Positions 36,501 through 43,571 of a stretch of DNA of 64,000 bases are shown piece after piece. A program made the translations under genes and the position numbers. The first letter of the stretch is position 1, and each line of letters starts with the position of its first letter. The notes below the pieces were generated by a model. The model saw only the letters and a list, made by a program, of their open reading frames with translations. It had not been told where the DNA came from and searched no databases. The DNA comes from CAMBRQ01 sp945870325. Its GTDB lineage: Bacteria; Bacillota; Clostridia; Lachnospirales; Lachnospiraceae. The DNA is taken from the NCBI RefSeq assembly GCF_050313795.1, contig NZ_JBNPMC010000015.1, positions 1 to 64,000 of the forward strand, in the 5' to 3' direction.

Positions 36501-36726
36501 GTTCTACCACTTCCACCGTCAGAGGCTCAATATATACGCGGTCTGCAATATCCTTATCCGTCATAATCGTTGCCGGATTGGAATTCAGAAGAACAACTTC
36601 AAGCCCTTCTTCTTTCAGGGAACGACAAGCCTGCGTTCCTGCGTAGTCAAACTCTGCTGCCTGTCCAATGACAATAGGACCGGAGCCAATTACCAATACT
36701 TTTTTAATATCTTTATTTCTAGGCAT
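33502..36726 (-). CDS. carB: Carbamoyl-phosphate synthase large subunit
   Basis: This is a 1074-aa subunit that makes carbamoyl phosphate from bicarbonate, ATP and ammonia for pyrimidine and arginine synthesis. Two homologous ATP-grasp halves are visible, each opening with a nucleotide-binding motif (VLVIGSGPIVIGQAAEFDYAG; VLVLGSGPIRIGQGIEFDF) and each containing EVNPRVSRSSALASK or EVNPRSSRTVPYISK. The C-terminal about 140 residues form the MGS-like allosteric domain. The ATG directly follows the carA stop codon, and its ribosome binding site AAAGGAG lies within carA. Confidence 0.98.
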   Translation of the reverse strand: MPRNKDIKKVLVIGSGPIVIGQAAEFDYAGTQACRSLKEEGLEVVLLNSNPATIMTDKDIADRVYIEPLTVEVVEQLILKEKPDSVLPTLGGQAALNLAMELEENGFLKRNNVRLIGTTSETIKKAEDRLEFKTTMEKIGEPCAASLVVETVEDGIRFAEEIGFPVVLRPAYTLGGSGGGIAHDRTQLVEILENGLRLSRVGQVLVERCIAGWKEIEYEVMRDSNGNCITVCNMENIDPVGVHTGDSIVVAPSQTLGDKEYQMLRTSALNIISELNITGGCNVQYALHPETFEYCVIEVNPRVSRSSALASKATGYPIAKVAAKIALGYTLDEIKNAVTKKTYASFEPMLDYCVVKIPRLPFDKFISAKRTLTTQMKATGEVMSICDNFEGALMKAIRSLEQHVDSLLSYDFSHLSREDLLEELAVVDDQRIWKIAEAIRRGISYDQIHEITKIDKWFIDKIAILVEMEQSLKACAPKVAAGNVGLDKELLKEAKRLEFPDNVIARLTGLDERKVHDLRHEYGITASYKMVDTCAAEFAAETPYYYSVFGSENEVAETSGKKKVLVLGSGPIRIGQGIEFDFCSVHCTWAFAKEGYETIIVNNNPETVSTDFDIADKLYFEPLTPEDVESIVDLEKPDGAVVQFGGQTAIKLTESLMKMGVPILGTSAENVDAAEDRELFDEILEKCGIPRPTGGTVFTAEEAKEVANRLGYPVLVRPSYVLGGQGMQIAINDHDIDEFIGIINRIAQDHPILVDKYLQGKEIEVDAVCDGEDILIPGIMEHIERAGIHSGDSISVYPAQSISEKTKRTIEDYTKKLAQSLHVIGLINIQFIVCGEDVYVIEVNPRSSRTVPYISKVTGIPIVPLATKVIIGSKIKDLGYTPGLQPEADYFAVKMPVFSFEKIRGADISLGPEMKSTGECLGIAKTFDEALYKAFLGAGIKLPKYKNMIMTVRDEDKEEAVEIGRRFEKIGYRIFATKGTAEALKAGGVKANAVNKIEQESPNLMDLILGHKIDLVIDTPPQGADRSRDGFVIRRNAIETGVNVLTAIDTAEALITSLENTDIKKLALIDIATI

Positions 36727-37797
36727 TTATCTCGCTCCTTTCATCATATCCATAAAACGATCGAACAAGTAACCGGAATCCTGCGGTCCCGGGCATGCTT
36801 CCGGATGGAACTGCACGGTGAAGATGTTCTTTCCTTTATATGCCATTCCTTCATTGGTTCCATCATTGACATTCACGAATGCTGCTTCTGCAATCTCCGG
36901 ATCAATCGTAGATGCATCCACTGCATAGCCATGATTCTGTGAAGAAATATATACACGGTTATTGCTTAAGTCCTTCACCGGGTGGTTGCCTCCGCGGTGT
37001 CCGTATTTTAATTTATAAGTCTTTCCACCATTTGCAAGAGCCATCAACTGATGTCCCAGGCAGATCGCAAAAATCGGAATATCTGTATGGTATAACTTCT
37101 TGATTTCTTCAATAATAGATACGCAGGTTGACGGATCGCCAGGTCCATTGGAGAGCATGATTCCGTCCGGATTAGATTCAATGATTTCTTCAGCAGATGT
37201 AAAAGCCGGATAGACCGTCACTTCACATCCTCTCTGATTCAGAGACTTGGCAATATTATTCTTCGCTCCGAAGTCCATCAATGCAACCTTCGGGCCACTG
37301 CCTTCTAAGACATATTTCTTATCACAGGTAACTTTAGAGACTACATCCCCCACCACATAAGATTTCAGTTTCGGAAGAATCTCTTCAAGATCGTAATTCT
37401 CATTCGTAGTAATCATTCCGTTCATCGTACCCTTCTCGCGAAGAATCTTGGTCAGCGCGCGGGTATCAATTCCGGCTATTCCCGGAATATCCTGTTCTTT
37501 CAGGAAATCCTGAATACTGCCTTCACAACGGAAATTACTTGGCATTCTGGATAATTCTCTTACGATATAGCCATCCGGCCATGCCTTCTTCGATTCCATA
37601 TCCGGCGTAATTCCATAATTGCCAATCAATGGATAGGTCATCACAACGGCCTGTCCGGCGTAAGAAGGGTCAGTTAATACCTCAAGATAACCTGTCATTG
37701 AAGTATTAAACACAATCTCGCTAATCATATCTCGTGTCGAACCTATACTGGTTCCCGTAAAGACGGTTCCGTCTTCCAATATAAGAAATGCTTTCAT
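36727..37797 (-). CDS. carA: Carbamoyl-phosphate synthase small subunit
   Basis: This is the glutaminase subunit (356 aa) that supplies ammonia to CarB. The N-terminal CPSase domain carries GTSIGSTRDMISEIVFNTSMTGYLE. The C-terminal class I amidotransferase has the catalytic Cys in FAICLGHQLMAL and His/Glu in VQFHPEACPGP. It is the first gene of carAB and is preceded by a promoter and a leader terminator. Confidence 0.97.
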   Translation of the reverse strand: MKAFLILEDGTVFTGTSIGSTRDMISEIVFNTSMTGYLEVLTDPSYAGQAVVMTYPLIGNYGITPDMESKKAWPDGYIVRELSRMPSNFRCEGSIQDFLKEQDIPGIAGIDTRALTKILREKGTMNGMITTNENYDLEEILPKLKSYVVGDVVSKVTCDKKYVLEGSGPKVALMDFGAKNNIAKSLNQRGCEVTVYPAFTSAEEIIESNPDGIMLSNGPGDPSTCVSIIEEIKKLYHTDIPIFAICLGHQLMALANGGKTYKLKYGHRGGNHPVKDLSNNRVYISSQNHGYAVDASTIDPEIAEAAFVNVNDGTNEGMAYKGKNIFTVQFHPEACPGPQDSGYLFDRFMDMMKGAR

Positions 37798-37847
37798 ATA
37801 TTCACCTATTCCCTTCCTGATTATTCAAGACCAGGTATCTTCCCCGT

Positions 37848-37878
37848 AAAAAAGGCAGTATGTGCATGCACAACTGCC
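37848..37878 (-). terminator. Leader terminator (attenuator) upstream of carAB
   Basis: On the minus strand a stem GGCAGTTGTG/CACATACTGCC (37854-37878, one bulge) is followed by six U (37848-37853). It lies between the carAB promoter and the carA start, so readthrough must be controlled. No PyrR-binding consensus was identified with certainty. Confidence 0.75.
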
Positions 37879-37930
37879 CCCTTCTTATCATACATGTTTT
37901 AAGACACCCTCGTCTCCACAAATTGTAAAG

Positions 37931-37959
37931 ATTATACTACAAAATCTTTCTTTTTTCAA
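37931..37959 (-). promoter_or_regulatory. carAB promoter
   Basis: On the minus strand, -35 TTGAAA (37954-37959) and a perfect -10 TATAAT (37931-37936) are 17 bp apart. The leader before carA is about 125 nt. Confidence 0.75.
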
Positions 37960-38016
37960 CTATGCATTTACACAACTTTTTCTACTCTTTTCGGAAATTT
38001 TCAGACATTTTCTTTT

Positions 38017-39237
38017 TTACTCATACTGCCAATAAATTGTAATCTTATTGAGTTCCGGCTCATCCATATACTGATACTTTACTTCCGTAAGTCCATACCA
38101 CTCCGCAAGATTCTGCGCCGCACTCTTCACTACGTTCTGAAACACGTCATCATGTGCCTGCCCATAGACTCCACCGTCTGAGAACTTCAACACCACCGGA
38201 TTCCCTTTTGCCGCAATCACCTCATTCATCCTCTGAAGCACCGTATAACTGTCATAAGTATCATAATACATACCATTCATTACATAGTAGTTTCTATCTG
38301 ATTTCGTACATGCCGGAAGTTCCACATCTGCATCCGGCGTATGATTCTTAAGAAGTTCCGCATCATTACAACACATATAATCATAACTGATATTCTGCAG
38401 ACGGTTCACCTCTTCTCCCTCTGCTGCCTGGAAGACCGGATCTCCCCATGTTGTATCCACATAATAATAGTCTCCATCACACATAACCAGATTCCATGCA
38501 TGATTCTGTCCGCCGCTGGTCGTTCCGGTTACATACGTACAGAATATGCCAAGCCGTTCCAACAGATACTGCGTTGCCTTCGAATACCCCGCACAGACGG
38601 AACGATGATTGCCAAAAACACTATAGATATTCTGATTATCCGAAGCATCCAGATCATAATCTACCGTATTCACAATATATTCATAGACATACAGAATCTT
38701 CTGATACTCTGTATCTTCTGCCGATATACCAGCCAGGCATTCTGATACGGATACCTCAATCTCATCTTGCATTGCCGCCCTTGCCACCTCATCATATGCA
38801 TAGACAGGCTTCAACACCGTATACGGCTCATCCCCTTCATACGAAGTGGCTGTTGCCGTGCCATCGCACCAGAAAACCTCCGGAAAATCCTTCAGCACAT
38901 ACTGAAGCAGTCCATTAGCCCTATCGGCATCCGAAGCATGGATATATATCTCTGATACATACTCCTGTACTCCCTGAAGAATCTCCTGATATGCCTGCCG
39001 ATCTTCTTCTCCTAACTTCTGATAATAATATTTGCCGGCAAATACTTCCTCCGCAATTACTGTCTTCTGATAGGGAATCTCCTGCGGTTTCTTAAGCTCA
39101 TCTTCAATTCCCCGAACCATCCCCGATCCCAGACCAGTGGTATGCAGCAATACAAGTGCTGACATTCCAATGCATATCACACACACCAATACTATAATCG
39201 TATGTATACAGCCTCTTCGTCTTCTCTTTCTCTTCAT
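38017..39237 (-). CDS. Membrane-anchored transglutaminase-like protein
   Basis: This is a 406-aa protein with a very basic N terminus followed by one signal-anchor span (IHTIIVLVCVICIGMSALVLL), so the rest is extracellular. The transglutaminase-like cysteine-protease core is in the middle: Cys in SVCAGYSKATQYLL, His in NHAWNLV, Asp in YYVDTTWGDP. Such proteins often hydrolyse or crosslink peptides at the cell wall. The substrate is unknown. The ATG at 39237 has AAAGGAG at 5 nt. It is divergent from the peptidoglycan-binding gene across an 86-bp intergenic region. Confidence 0.86.
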   Translation of the reverse strand: MKRKRRRRGCIHTIIVLVCVICIGMSALVLLHTTGLGSGMVRGIEDELKKPQEIPYQKTVIAEEVFAGKYYYQKLGEEDRQAYQEILQGVQEYVSEIYIHASDADRANGLLQYVLKDFPEVFWCDGTATATSYEGDEPYTVLKPVYAYDEVARAAMQDEIEVSVSECLAGISAEDTEYQKILYVYEYIVNTVDYDLDASDNQNIYSVFGNHRSVCAGYSKATQYLLERLGIFCTYVTGTTSGGQNHAWNLVMCDGDYYYVDTTWGDPVFQAAEGEEVNRLQNISYDYMCCNDAELLKNHTPDADVELPACTKSDRNYYVMNGMYYDTYDSYTVLQRMNEVIAAKGNPVVLKFSDGGVYGQAHDDVFQNVVKSAAQNLAEWYGLTEVKYQYMDEPELNKITIYWQYE

Positions 39238-39323
39238 GAACGCTCCTTTATTATACAATCTTAGTAACGCTTTCTTTACATTATCATATCATAACTGTAA
39301 GAGAGTTTCTATGAGGTACTTCT

Positions 39324-40589
39324 ATGAATGATATGAAAGCAAGTCAGTCAGATACCCCTGATAAGGGCAGACTGCAGATCAATATTACTTCCGAAGTCAA
39401 TGCATACCCGGTAGCAGATGCCACGATATCCATCTCATACACCGGCGTTCCCGACAGCCAGCTAGAACAGCTTACCACTGATTCCTCCGGTCAGACGGAG
39501 GCCATCGAACTGGATGCTCCTCCTTTGGACTACAGCCTGAATCCTGACATCGAAGAACAGCCCTACTCAGAATATACACTCCAGATAGAAGCCCCGGGAT
39601 TCGAACCTGTCAGCATTGCCGGCGCGGAGATCCTTCCTACCGTCACTGCCATCCAGAACATAGCCCTCAGACCTATGGATACCACGCGTCCCTCTGAGGA
39701 AGTATTCGTTATCCCTGCACATACATTATATGGAACCTATCCGCCGAAAATACCGGAAGATGAGATTAAGCCAGTAAGCGAGACAGGCGAGATCGTTCTA
39801 AGCCGCGTAGTGGTCCCGGAATACATTGTCGTCCATGACGGAAGTCCACGGGATTCCACTGCTCAGAATTATTATGTCAAATATAAAGACTATATCAAGA
39901 ATGTGGCATCCAGCGAGATCTATGCCACCTGGCCCGCGAATACGATTCGGGCGAATGTGCTTGCGATTATGTCATTTACTTTGAACCGGGTATATACGGA
40001 GTGGTATCGGAATCAAGGATATGATTTTACCATTACCTCTTCTACTGCATTCGACCACAAATGGATTCCGGAACGTAATATATTCAATACAATCTCTGTT
40101 ATCGTAGACGAACTTTTTGCTGATTATCTCTCACGCCCGAACGTACGCCAGCCAATCCTGACACAGTATTGCGACGGCAGACAGGTGCAATGTCCAAACT
40201 GGATGACACAGTGGGGATCCTGTTCCCTAGGCGAGCAAGGCTACTCCGCCATCGAGATCCTGCGCTACTATTACGGCGAAGACATGTATATCAATACCGC
40301 AGAAGCCATCTCCGGCATCCCCTCTTCCTGGCCGGGATATAATCTGACCAAAGGCTCTTCCGGTGACAAAGTAAGGCAAATGCAGGAACAGCTTGCCGTT
40401 ATCTCCAGTGCATATCCTGCGATACCAAGAGTTACTGCAGATGGAATCTTTGGTCCTGCAACGGAAGCAGCCGTTAAAAAATTCCAGTCCGTATTCGGTC
40501 TTCCTGCAACTGGGATCGTAGACTATTCAACCTGGTTTAAAATTTCCGAGGTATACGTGGGGGTGTCAAGAATCGCGGAACTTGTTTAG
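39324..40589 (+). CDS. Peptidoglycan-binding, spore-type protein
   Basis: This is a 421-aa protein without a signal peptide. Residues about 15-120 look like a CNA_B/carboxypeptidase-regulatory beta domain (VNAYPVADATISISYTG). Residues about 170-330 form a domain with ANTIRANVLAIMSFTLNRVYTEWY and TQYCDGRQ, somewhat like SpoIID/LytB. The C-terminal about 65 residues are a PG_binding_1 domain (KGSSGDKVRQMQEQLAVI, TADGIFGPATEAAVKKFQ). The absence of a signal and the peptidoglycan-binding domain together suggest a role in spore formation, an inference. The start follows GAGGT. Confidence 0.75.
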   Translation: MNDMKASQSDTPDKGRLQINITSEVNAYPVADATISISYTGVPDSQLEQLTTDSSGQTEAIELDAPPLDYSLNPDIEEQPYSEYTLQIEAPGFEPVSIAGAEILPTVTAIQNIALRPMDTTRPSEEVFVIPAHTLYGTYPPKIPEDEIKPVSETGEIVLSRVVVPEYIVVHDGSPRDSTAQNYYVKYKDYIKNVASSEIYATWPANTIRANVLAIMSFTLNRVYTEWYRNQGYDFTITSSTAFDHKWIPERNIFNTISVIVDELFADYLSRPNVRQPILTQYCDGRQVQCPNWMTQWGSCSLGEQGYSAIEILRYYYGEDMYINTAEAISGIPSSWPGYNLTKGSSGDKVRQMQEQLAVISSAYPAIPRVTADGIFGPATEAAVKKFQSVFGLPATGIVDYSTWFKISEVYVGVSRIAELV

Positions 40590-40602
40590 CACATTTCATC
40601 CA

Positions 40603-40651
40603 TAACCTACAGGATCTGCCACGTGCGGTTCCCTTCGGATGCTATGGCAAC
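40603..40651. repeat. 47-bp repeat, copy 2 (intergenic)
   Basis: It reads AACCTACAGGATCTGCC, then ACGTGCGGTTCCCTTCGGATGC and TATGGCAACT. It matches the copy in the helicase gene and the copy after cdsA. Here it is non-coding, just past the peptidoglycan-binding gene. Confidence 0.7.
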
Positions 40652-40712
40652 TACTACGGGCGAAGGAACTTCCGTTTCTCCGCCCGCTAATACAATTATA
40701 CGCTTCTGCAAA

Positions 40713-41876
40713 TCACAAATTTTCTAACTTCCTTTTCGCATTCTTGCTTCCATGCTCTGCCGCTATCTTAAGCCAATACATACCCTTTTCAGGATCACTC
40801 TGTGGGGTCGCCTCATCCATATACAGAACACTGCACAGATACGCAGATTCAACATGCCCTCTCTTTGCCGCCCGCAGAAACCAGCGCAACGCTTCTGATT
40901 CATCCCTTTGGGTTCCTTTCCCGATTTCATACATACAGCCGCATTCAAACTGGGATTCCGCATGTCCCTGTGCTGCTGCTTTCAGGAACCATTTCAATGC
41001 TTCTGCATCATCCACGGCAGTCCCCTGTCCTGCCTGGTACATCGTCGCCACACCATACTGTGCCTCCATATAACCGCCCTCTGCAGCTATAAGCAAAGAT
41101 TCAAATGCCTTCTTAAACTTTCTCTTTTTATACAACTCCAATCCTTCGCGGTACTCATCCTCAACAATGACCTTAATACTTTCGAGTTGTCCGATATATC
41201 TCACTGCTTGCATGCGCTCCTCTTCTGTTTCCTCACGTCTTTGTACCATGCGAATATATCCGTACTTGCTATTCACATTTCCGTTTTCAGCAGAGAATAA
41301 ATAATATCGAAGCGCCATATCCAGATTTTCCTCAACTCCCTTGCCCTCCTCATACATCCAACCCAAAGCATTCTGTGCATCTGCATATTTCTTTTCTTTA
41401 GGAGAAATATGATCACATACATACTTCAGCAGTGGAAATGCCTGATCATATTCAAAAAGCATGTACAGATCCATTCCCTGCACATAACATTCATTCAGAT
41501 TTAATTGCTGCTCCTTTTCTTTACTTTCCACCTTCTTACTTATTCCCGGCTCTTGCTCTGTCTGCACTTCCTTCTTCGGTTTCGGTTTTGCTTCCTTTTT
41601 TGGCTCTGGTTTTACTTCCTCTTTTGGCTCTGGTTTTACTTCCTTTTTTGGTTTCGACTTCGCCTCCTTTTTTGGCTCTGGCTTCACTTCCTCTTTTGGC
41701 TCTGGCTTTACTTCCCTCTTTGGTTCCGGCTTTACTTCTTTCTTTGGCTCAGGTTTTTGCCTTGGCTTCCGTTTCTTCTTGGAATTTACAGCCACACTTT
41801 CTTTGTTTTTTTCCTGCTCGGCTGCCTTATTATTGATAGCAATAACGCCATCTAATACTCCCTGTATCGCTGCCAT
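40713..41876 (-). CDS. Sel1-repeat protein with KPEPKKEV tract
   Basis: This is a 387-aa soluble protein. Residues 41-104 are eight tandem 8-residue units based on KPEPKKEV, a charged, extended linker. From about residue 130, Sel1/TPR-like repeats follow (ADAQNALGWMYEEGKGVEENLDMAL; AEAQYGVATMYQAGQGTAVDDAEAL; ESQFECGCMYEIGKGTQRDESEAL). Sel1 proteins act as scaffolds. There is no signal peptide. It lies 39 nt after a small unknown gene on the same strand, so the pair may work together. Confidence 0.8.
   Translation of the reverse strand: MAAIQGVLDGVIAINNKAAEQEKNKESVAVNSKKKRKPRQKPEPKKEVKPEPKREVKPEPKEEVKPEPKKEAKSKPKKEVKPEPKEEVKPEPKKEAKPKPKKEVQTEQEPGISKKVESKEKEQQLNLNECYVQGMDLYMLFEYDQAFPLLKYVCDHISPKEKKYADAQNALGWMYEEGKGVEENLDMALRYYLFSAENGNVNSKYGYIRMVQRREETEEERMQAVRYIGQLESIKVIVEDEYREGLELYKKRKFKKAFESLLIAAEGGYMEAQYGVATMYQAGQGTAVDDAEALKWFLKAAAQGHAESQFECGCMYEIGKGTQRDESEALRWFLRAAKRGHVESAYLCSVLYMDEATPQSDPEKGMYWLKIAAEHGSKNAKRKLENL
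41565..41756 (-). repeat. 24-bp coding minisatellite (eight units)
   Basis: Eight tandem 24-bp units encode variants of KPEPKKEV within the Sel1 protein. Repeat length is a multiple of three, so copy-number change would keep the frame. Confidence 0.8.
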
Positions 41877-41915
41877 ATATACACGCCCGACGTATATGAC
41901 AAGTTCCTTCGCATC

Positions 41916-42242
41916 CTAATACGCAGCAGTGATAAACGCATCTTTCACGCCACTTTGACGAACACCACATAATCCCTTAAATGGGACTTTCTTCACTTTA
42001 CTGCTGCGTAATTTATCAAAATCCGAGCCATATAATCCGTCTATTGCCAGAATATATCCCCCTTTTCCACTTCCCATAAGAGTCGTATCCCATATGCCAA
42101 CAATATCGCTTCTGCTGCATACACTGCCATAAGATGCTAATGCGTTTTTAATCACCTTTTCGCTCAACTGAACCTCTGGTTTAAACCTGGCACCATTCTC
42201 TGCCGATACTTTCTTCATTAATTCAGATAACTGTTCCCTCAT
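41916..42242 (-). CDS. Small unknown protein upstream of Sel1 gene
   Basis: This is a 108-aa cytoplasmic protein. The N-terminal helix (MREQLSELMKKVSAENG) is followed by a beta-rich part with SDIVGIWDTTLMGSGKGGYILAIDGLYG, which resembles bacterial PH-like or stress-response domains. I do not recognise the family with confidence. The ATG at 42242 has AAAAGGAGG at 7 nt. It lies 35 nt after the EamA gene and 39 nt before the Sel1 gene, all on the same strand. Confidence 0.65.
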   Translation of the reverse strand: MREQLSELMKKVSAENGARFKPEVQLSEKVIKNALASYGSVCSRSDIVGIWDTTLMGSGKGGYILAIDGLYGSDFDKLRSSKVKKVPFKGLCGVRQSGVKDAFITAAY

Positions 42243-42276
42243 TGTCTTCCTCCTTTTCATTTTACTCTTCTCTCTA

Positions 42277-43203
42277 TCACTTCTCCCCACGGTTCACCAT
42301 CACAATCCCGATACATACCAAGAGAAGCGCCACTAACCCCTTAAGTGTAAATGCTTGGTTCTTTTCCCCAAGCAACAAAGCCGAGAGGATCACGCCAATA
42401 ATCGGATTGGCGAATCCGAATACCGCCACTTTCCCCACCGGATTGTACTTTAGCAAAATGCTCCATAGTGAATAGGCTACCGCCGAGATCAGTCCCATAT
42501 AGATCAGCAGAAGCGTCGATACCCCTGTAAATCCAGTCACCCTTCCTCCGCAGATCCATCCAATCATAGACAGGACAATCCCGCCAAAGAAGAATTGATA
42601 TCCACAAAGCGTGAACGTATCCTCCCGGCTGGAATACCCCTTTATCATCACCGAAGAAAGTGCCGATGCAAATGCCGACACAAGCATGGAACCTTCTCCT
42701 GCCAAAGACAGATTCATATCCATCTTCCCTCCGGTCAGATTAATGAGAATTACTCCCGCAAATCCAACAAGGCAGCCTAAGAATTTCCCGACAGATAATC
42801 TTTCCCGAAATACCAAAACTGACAAAAATATAGCCAGGAATACGTTAGACGCCGTAATAATCGAAGATTTTACCCCTGTCGTATGTGCCAGTCCCATATA
42901 AAAGAAAACATATTGGAATATCGTCTGCACTGCCCCCAGTTTGATTACCATGAACCACGAAGATGATTTCGGTCTCATAAAACTTTTCTTTAGAAAACTG
43001 CCAATCAGGATCACCATCACACCTGCCAGTGTAAACCTGTATCCCGCGAACAGCATCTGGGACATCGTATCCTCTCCCTGAATGCCAAAAAGCCTGTATC
43101 CAATCTTGATACTTGGAAACGCGCTTCCCCACAATGTGCAGCACAAAAGCGCAACCGCACAGACAACCAGCGGTTTTTTTAATATATGCGTATCTTTCTT
43201 CAT
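42277..43203 (-). CDS. EamA-family (DMT) transporter
   Basis: This is a 308-aa polytopic protein with ten membrane spans in two EamA repeats (LCCTLWGSAFPSIKIGY at the start; SVLVFRERLSVGKFLGCLVGFAGVILI ends repeat 1; ALLLGEKNQAFTLKGLVALLLVCIGIVMV ends repeat 2). It is probably an amino-acid or metabolite exporter. Its ATG overlaps the stop of the selenoprotein gene (ATGA), placing it in the exporter-selenoprotein operon. Confidence 0.9.
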   Translation of the reverse strand: MKKDTHILKKPLVVCAVALLCCTLWGSAFPSIKIGYRLFGIQGEDTMSQMLFAGYRFTLAGVMVILIGSFLKKSFMRPKSSSWFMVIKLGAVQTIFQYVFFYMGLAHTTGVKSSIITASNVFLAIFLSVLVFRERLSVGKFLGCLVGFAGVILINLTGGKMDMNLSLAGEGSMLVSAFASALSSVMIKGYSSREDTFTLCGYQFFFGGIVLSMIGWICGGRVTGFTGVSTLLLIYMGLISAVAYSLWSILLKYNPVGKVAVFGFANPIIGVILSALLLGEKNQAFTLKGLVALLLVCIGIVMVNRGEK

Positions 43204-43571
43204 CTTATAAAGCCATCCTTATTGTTATTTTGCATAGAGTCCTCCGGCTGCTCATCCGCTTCCTTTTCAGGCGGAATCACTTGGATTCCCTCCACCTCGA
43301 ATGTACTGATCCACGGATATTCCATATAACGAACCACAATCTGCTCCTCTGTCCGTACACCTTGAGCAGGATAATACACCTTCCCCATCACACTCTCATC
43401 ACAATGATATCCCCGGCTAATATAATACTCCTTCTTCTTATCAGTAAAACCTACTGATACCTCCGTACGCGGAGGCGCACATCAACTGGTATACAATGTC
43501 GCGTCCAGAACAATATCTGCAAATCCCAGTCTTTTCATATAGGCAATCGCATTTTCATTCAACTCGATCAT
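43200..43571 (-). CDS. Selenoprotein with Sec-Cys motif (UGA codon 30)
   Basis: The frame from the ATG at 43571 to the TGA at 43200 is open except for one UGA at codon 30 (43482-43484). Residues 20-36 read IVLDATLYTS-Sec-CAPPRT, so the UGA lies directly before Cys31 in a redox-like Sec-Cys pair. The rest (VGFTDKKKEYYISRGYHCDESVMGKVYYP, then RYMEYPWISTFEVEG) continues without a break. The ATG overlaps the upstream exporter stop (ATGA) and the stop overlaps the next ATG (ATGA), so uninterrupted translation is expected. A hairpin follows the UGA directly. It matches my recollection of the CC/Se-motif family of small clostridial proteins. Standard gene callers would give only a 63-aa fragment. 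A nonsense mutation is the alternative. Confidence 0.82.
43455..43484 (-). promoter_or_regulatory. Bacterial SECIS-like hairpin
   Basis: Starting at the UGA, the minus-strand RNA folds as UGAU (43484-43481) with AUCA (43458-43455), enclosing a 6-bp perfect stem CCUCCG/CGGAGG (43475-43470, 43465-43460) with loop CGUA. The apical loop lies about 15-19 nt from the UGA, as in bacterial SECIS elements bound by SelB. Confidence 0.72.

Noticed and set aside
37798..37960. PyrR-type attenuator in the carAB leader
   Set aside because: A terminator is clear, but I could not find a convincing PyrR-binding loop or antiterminator.
41565..41756. Tandem repeat considered as a CRISPR array
   Set aside because: The repeats are 24 bp, contiguous, without spacers, and encode an in-frame linker.
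43200..43391. Separate 63-aa gene starting at an internal GTG
   Set aside because: There is no ribosome binding site, and the upstream sequence continues the same protein through a single UGA to an ATG coupled to the previous gene.
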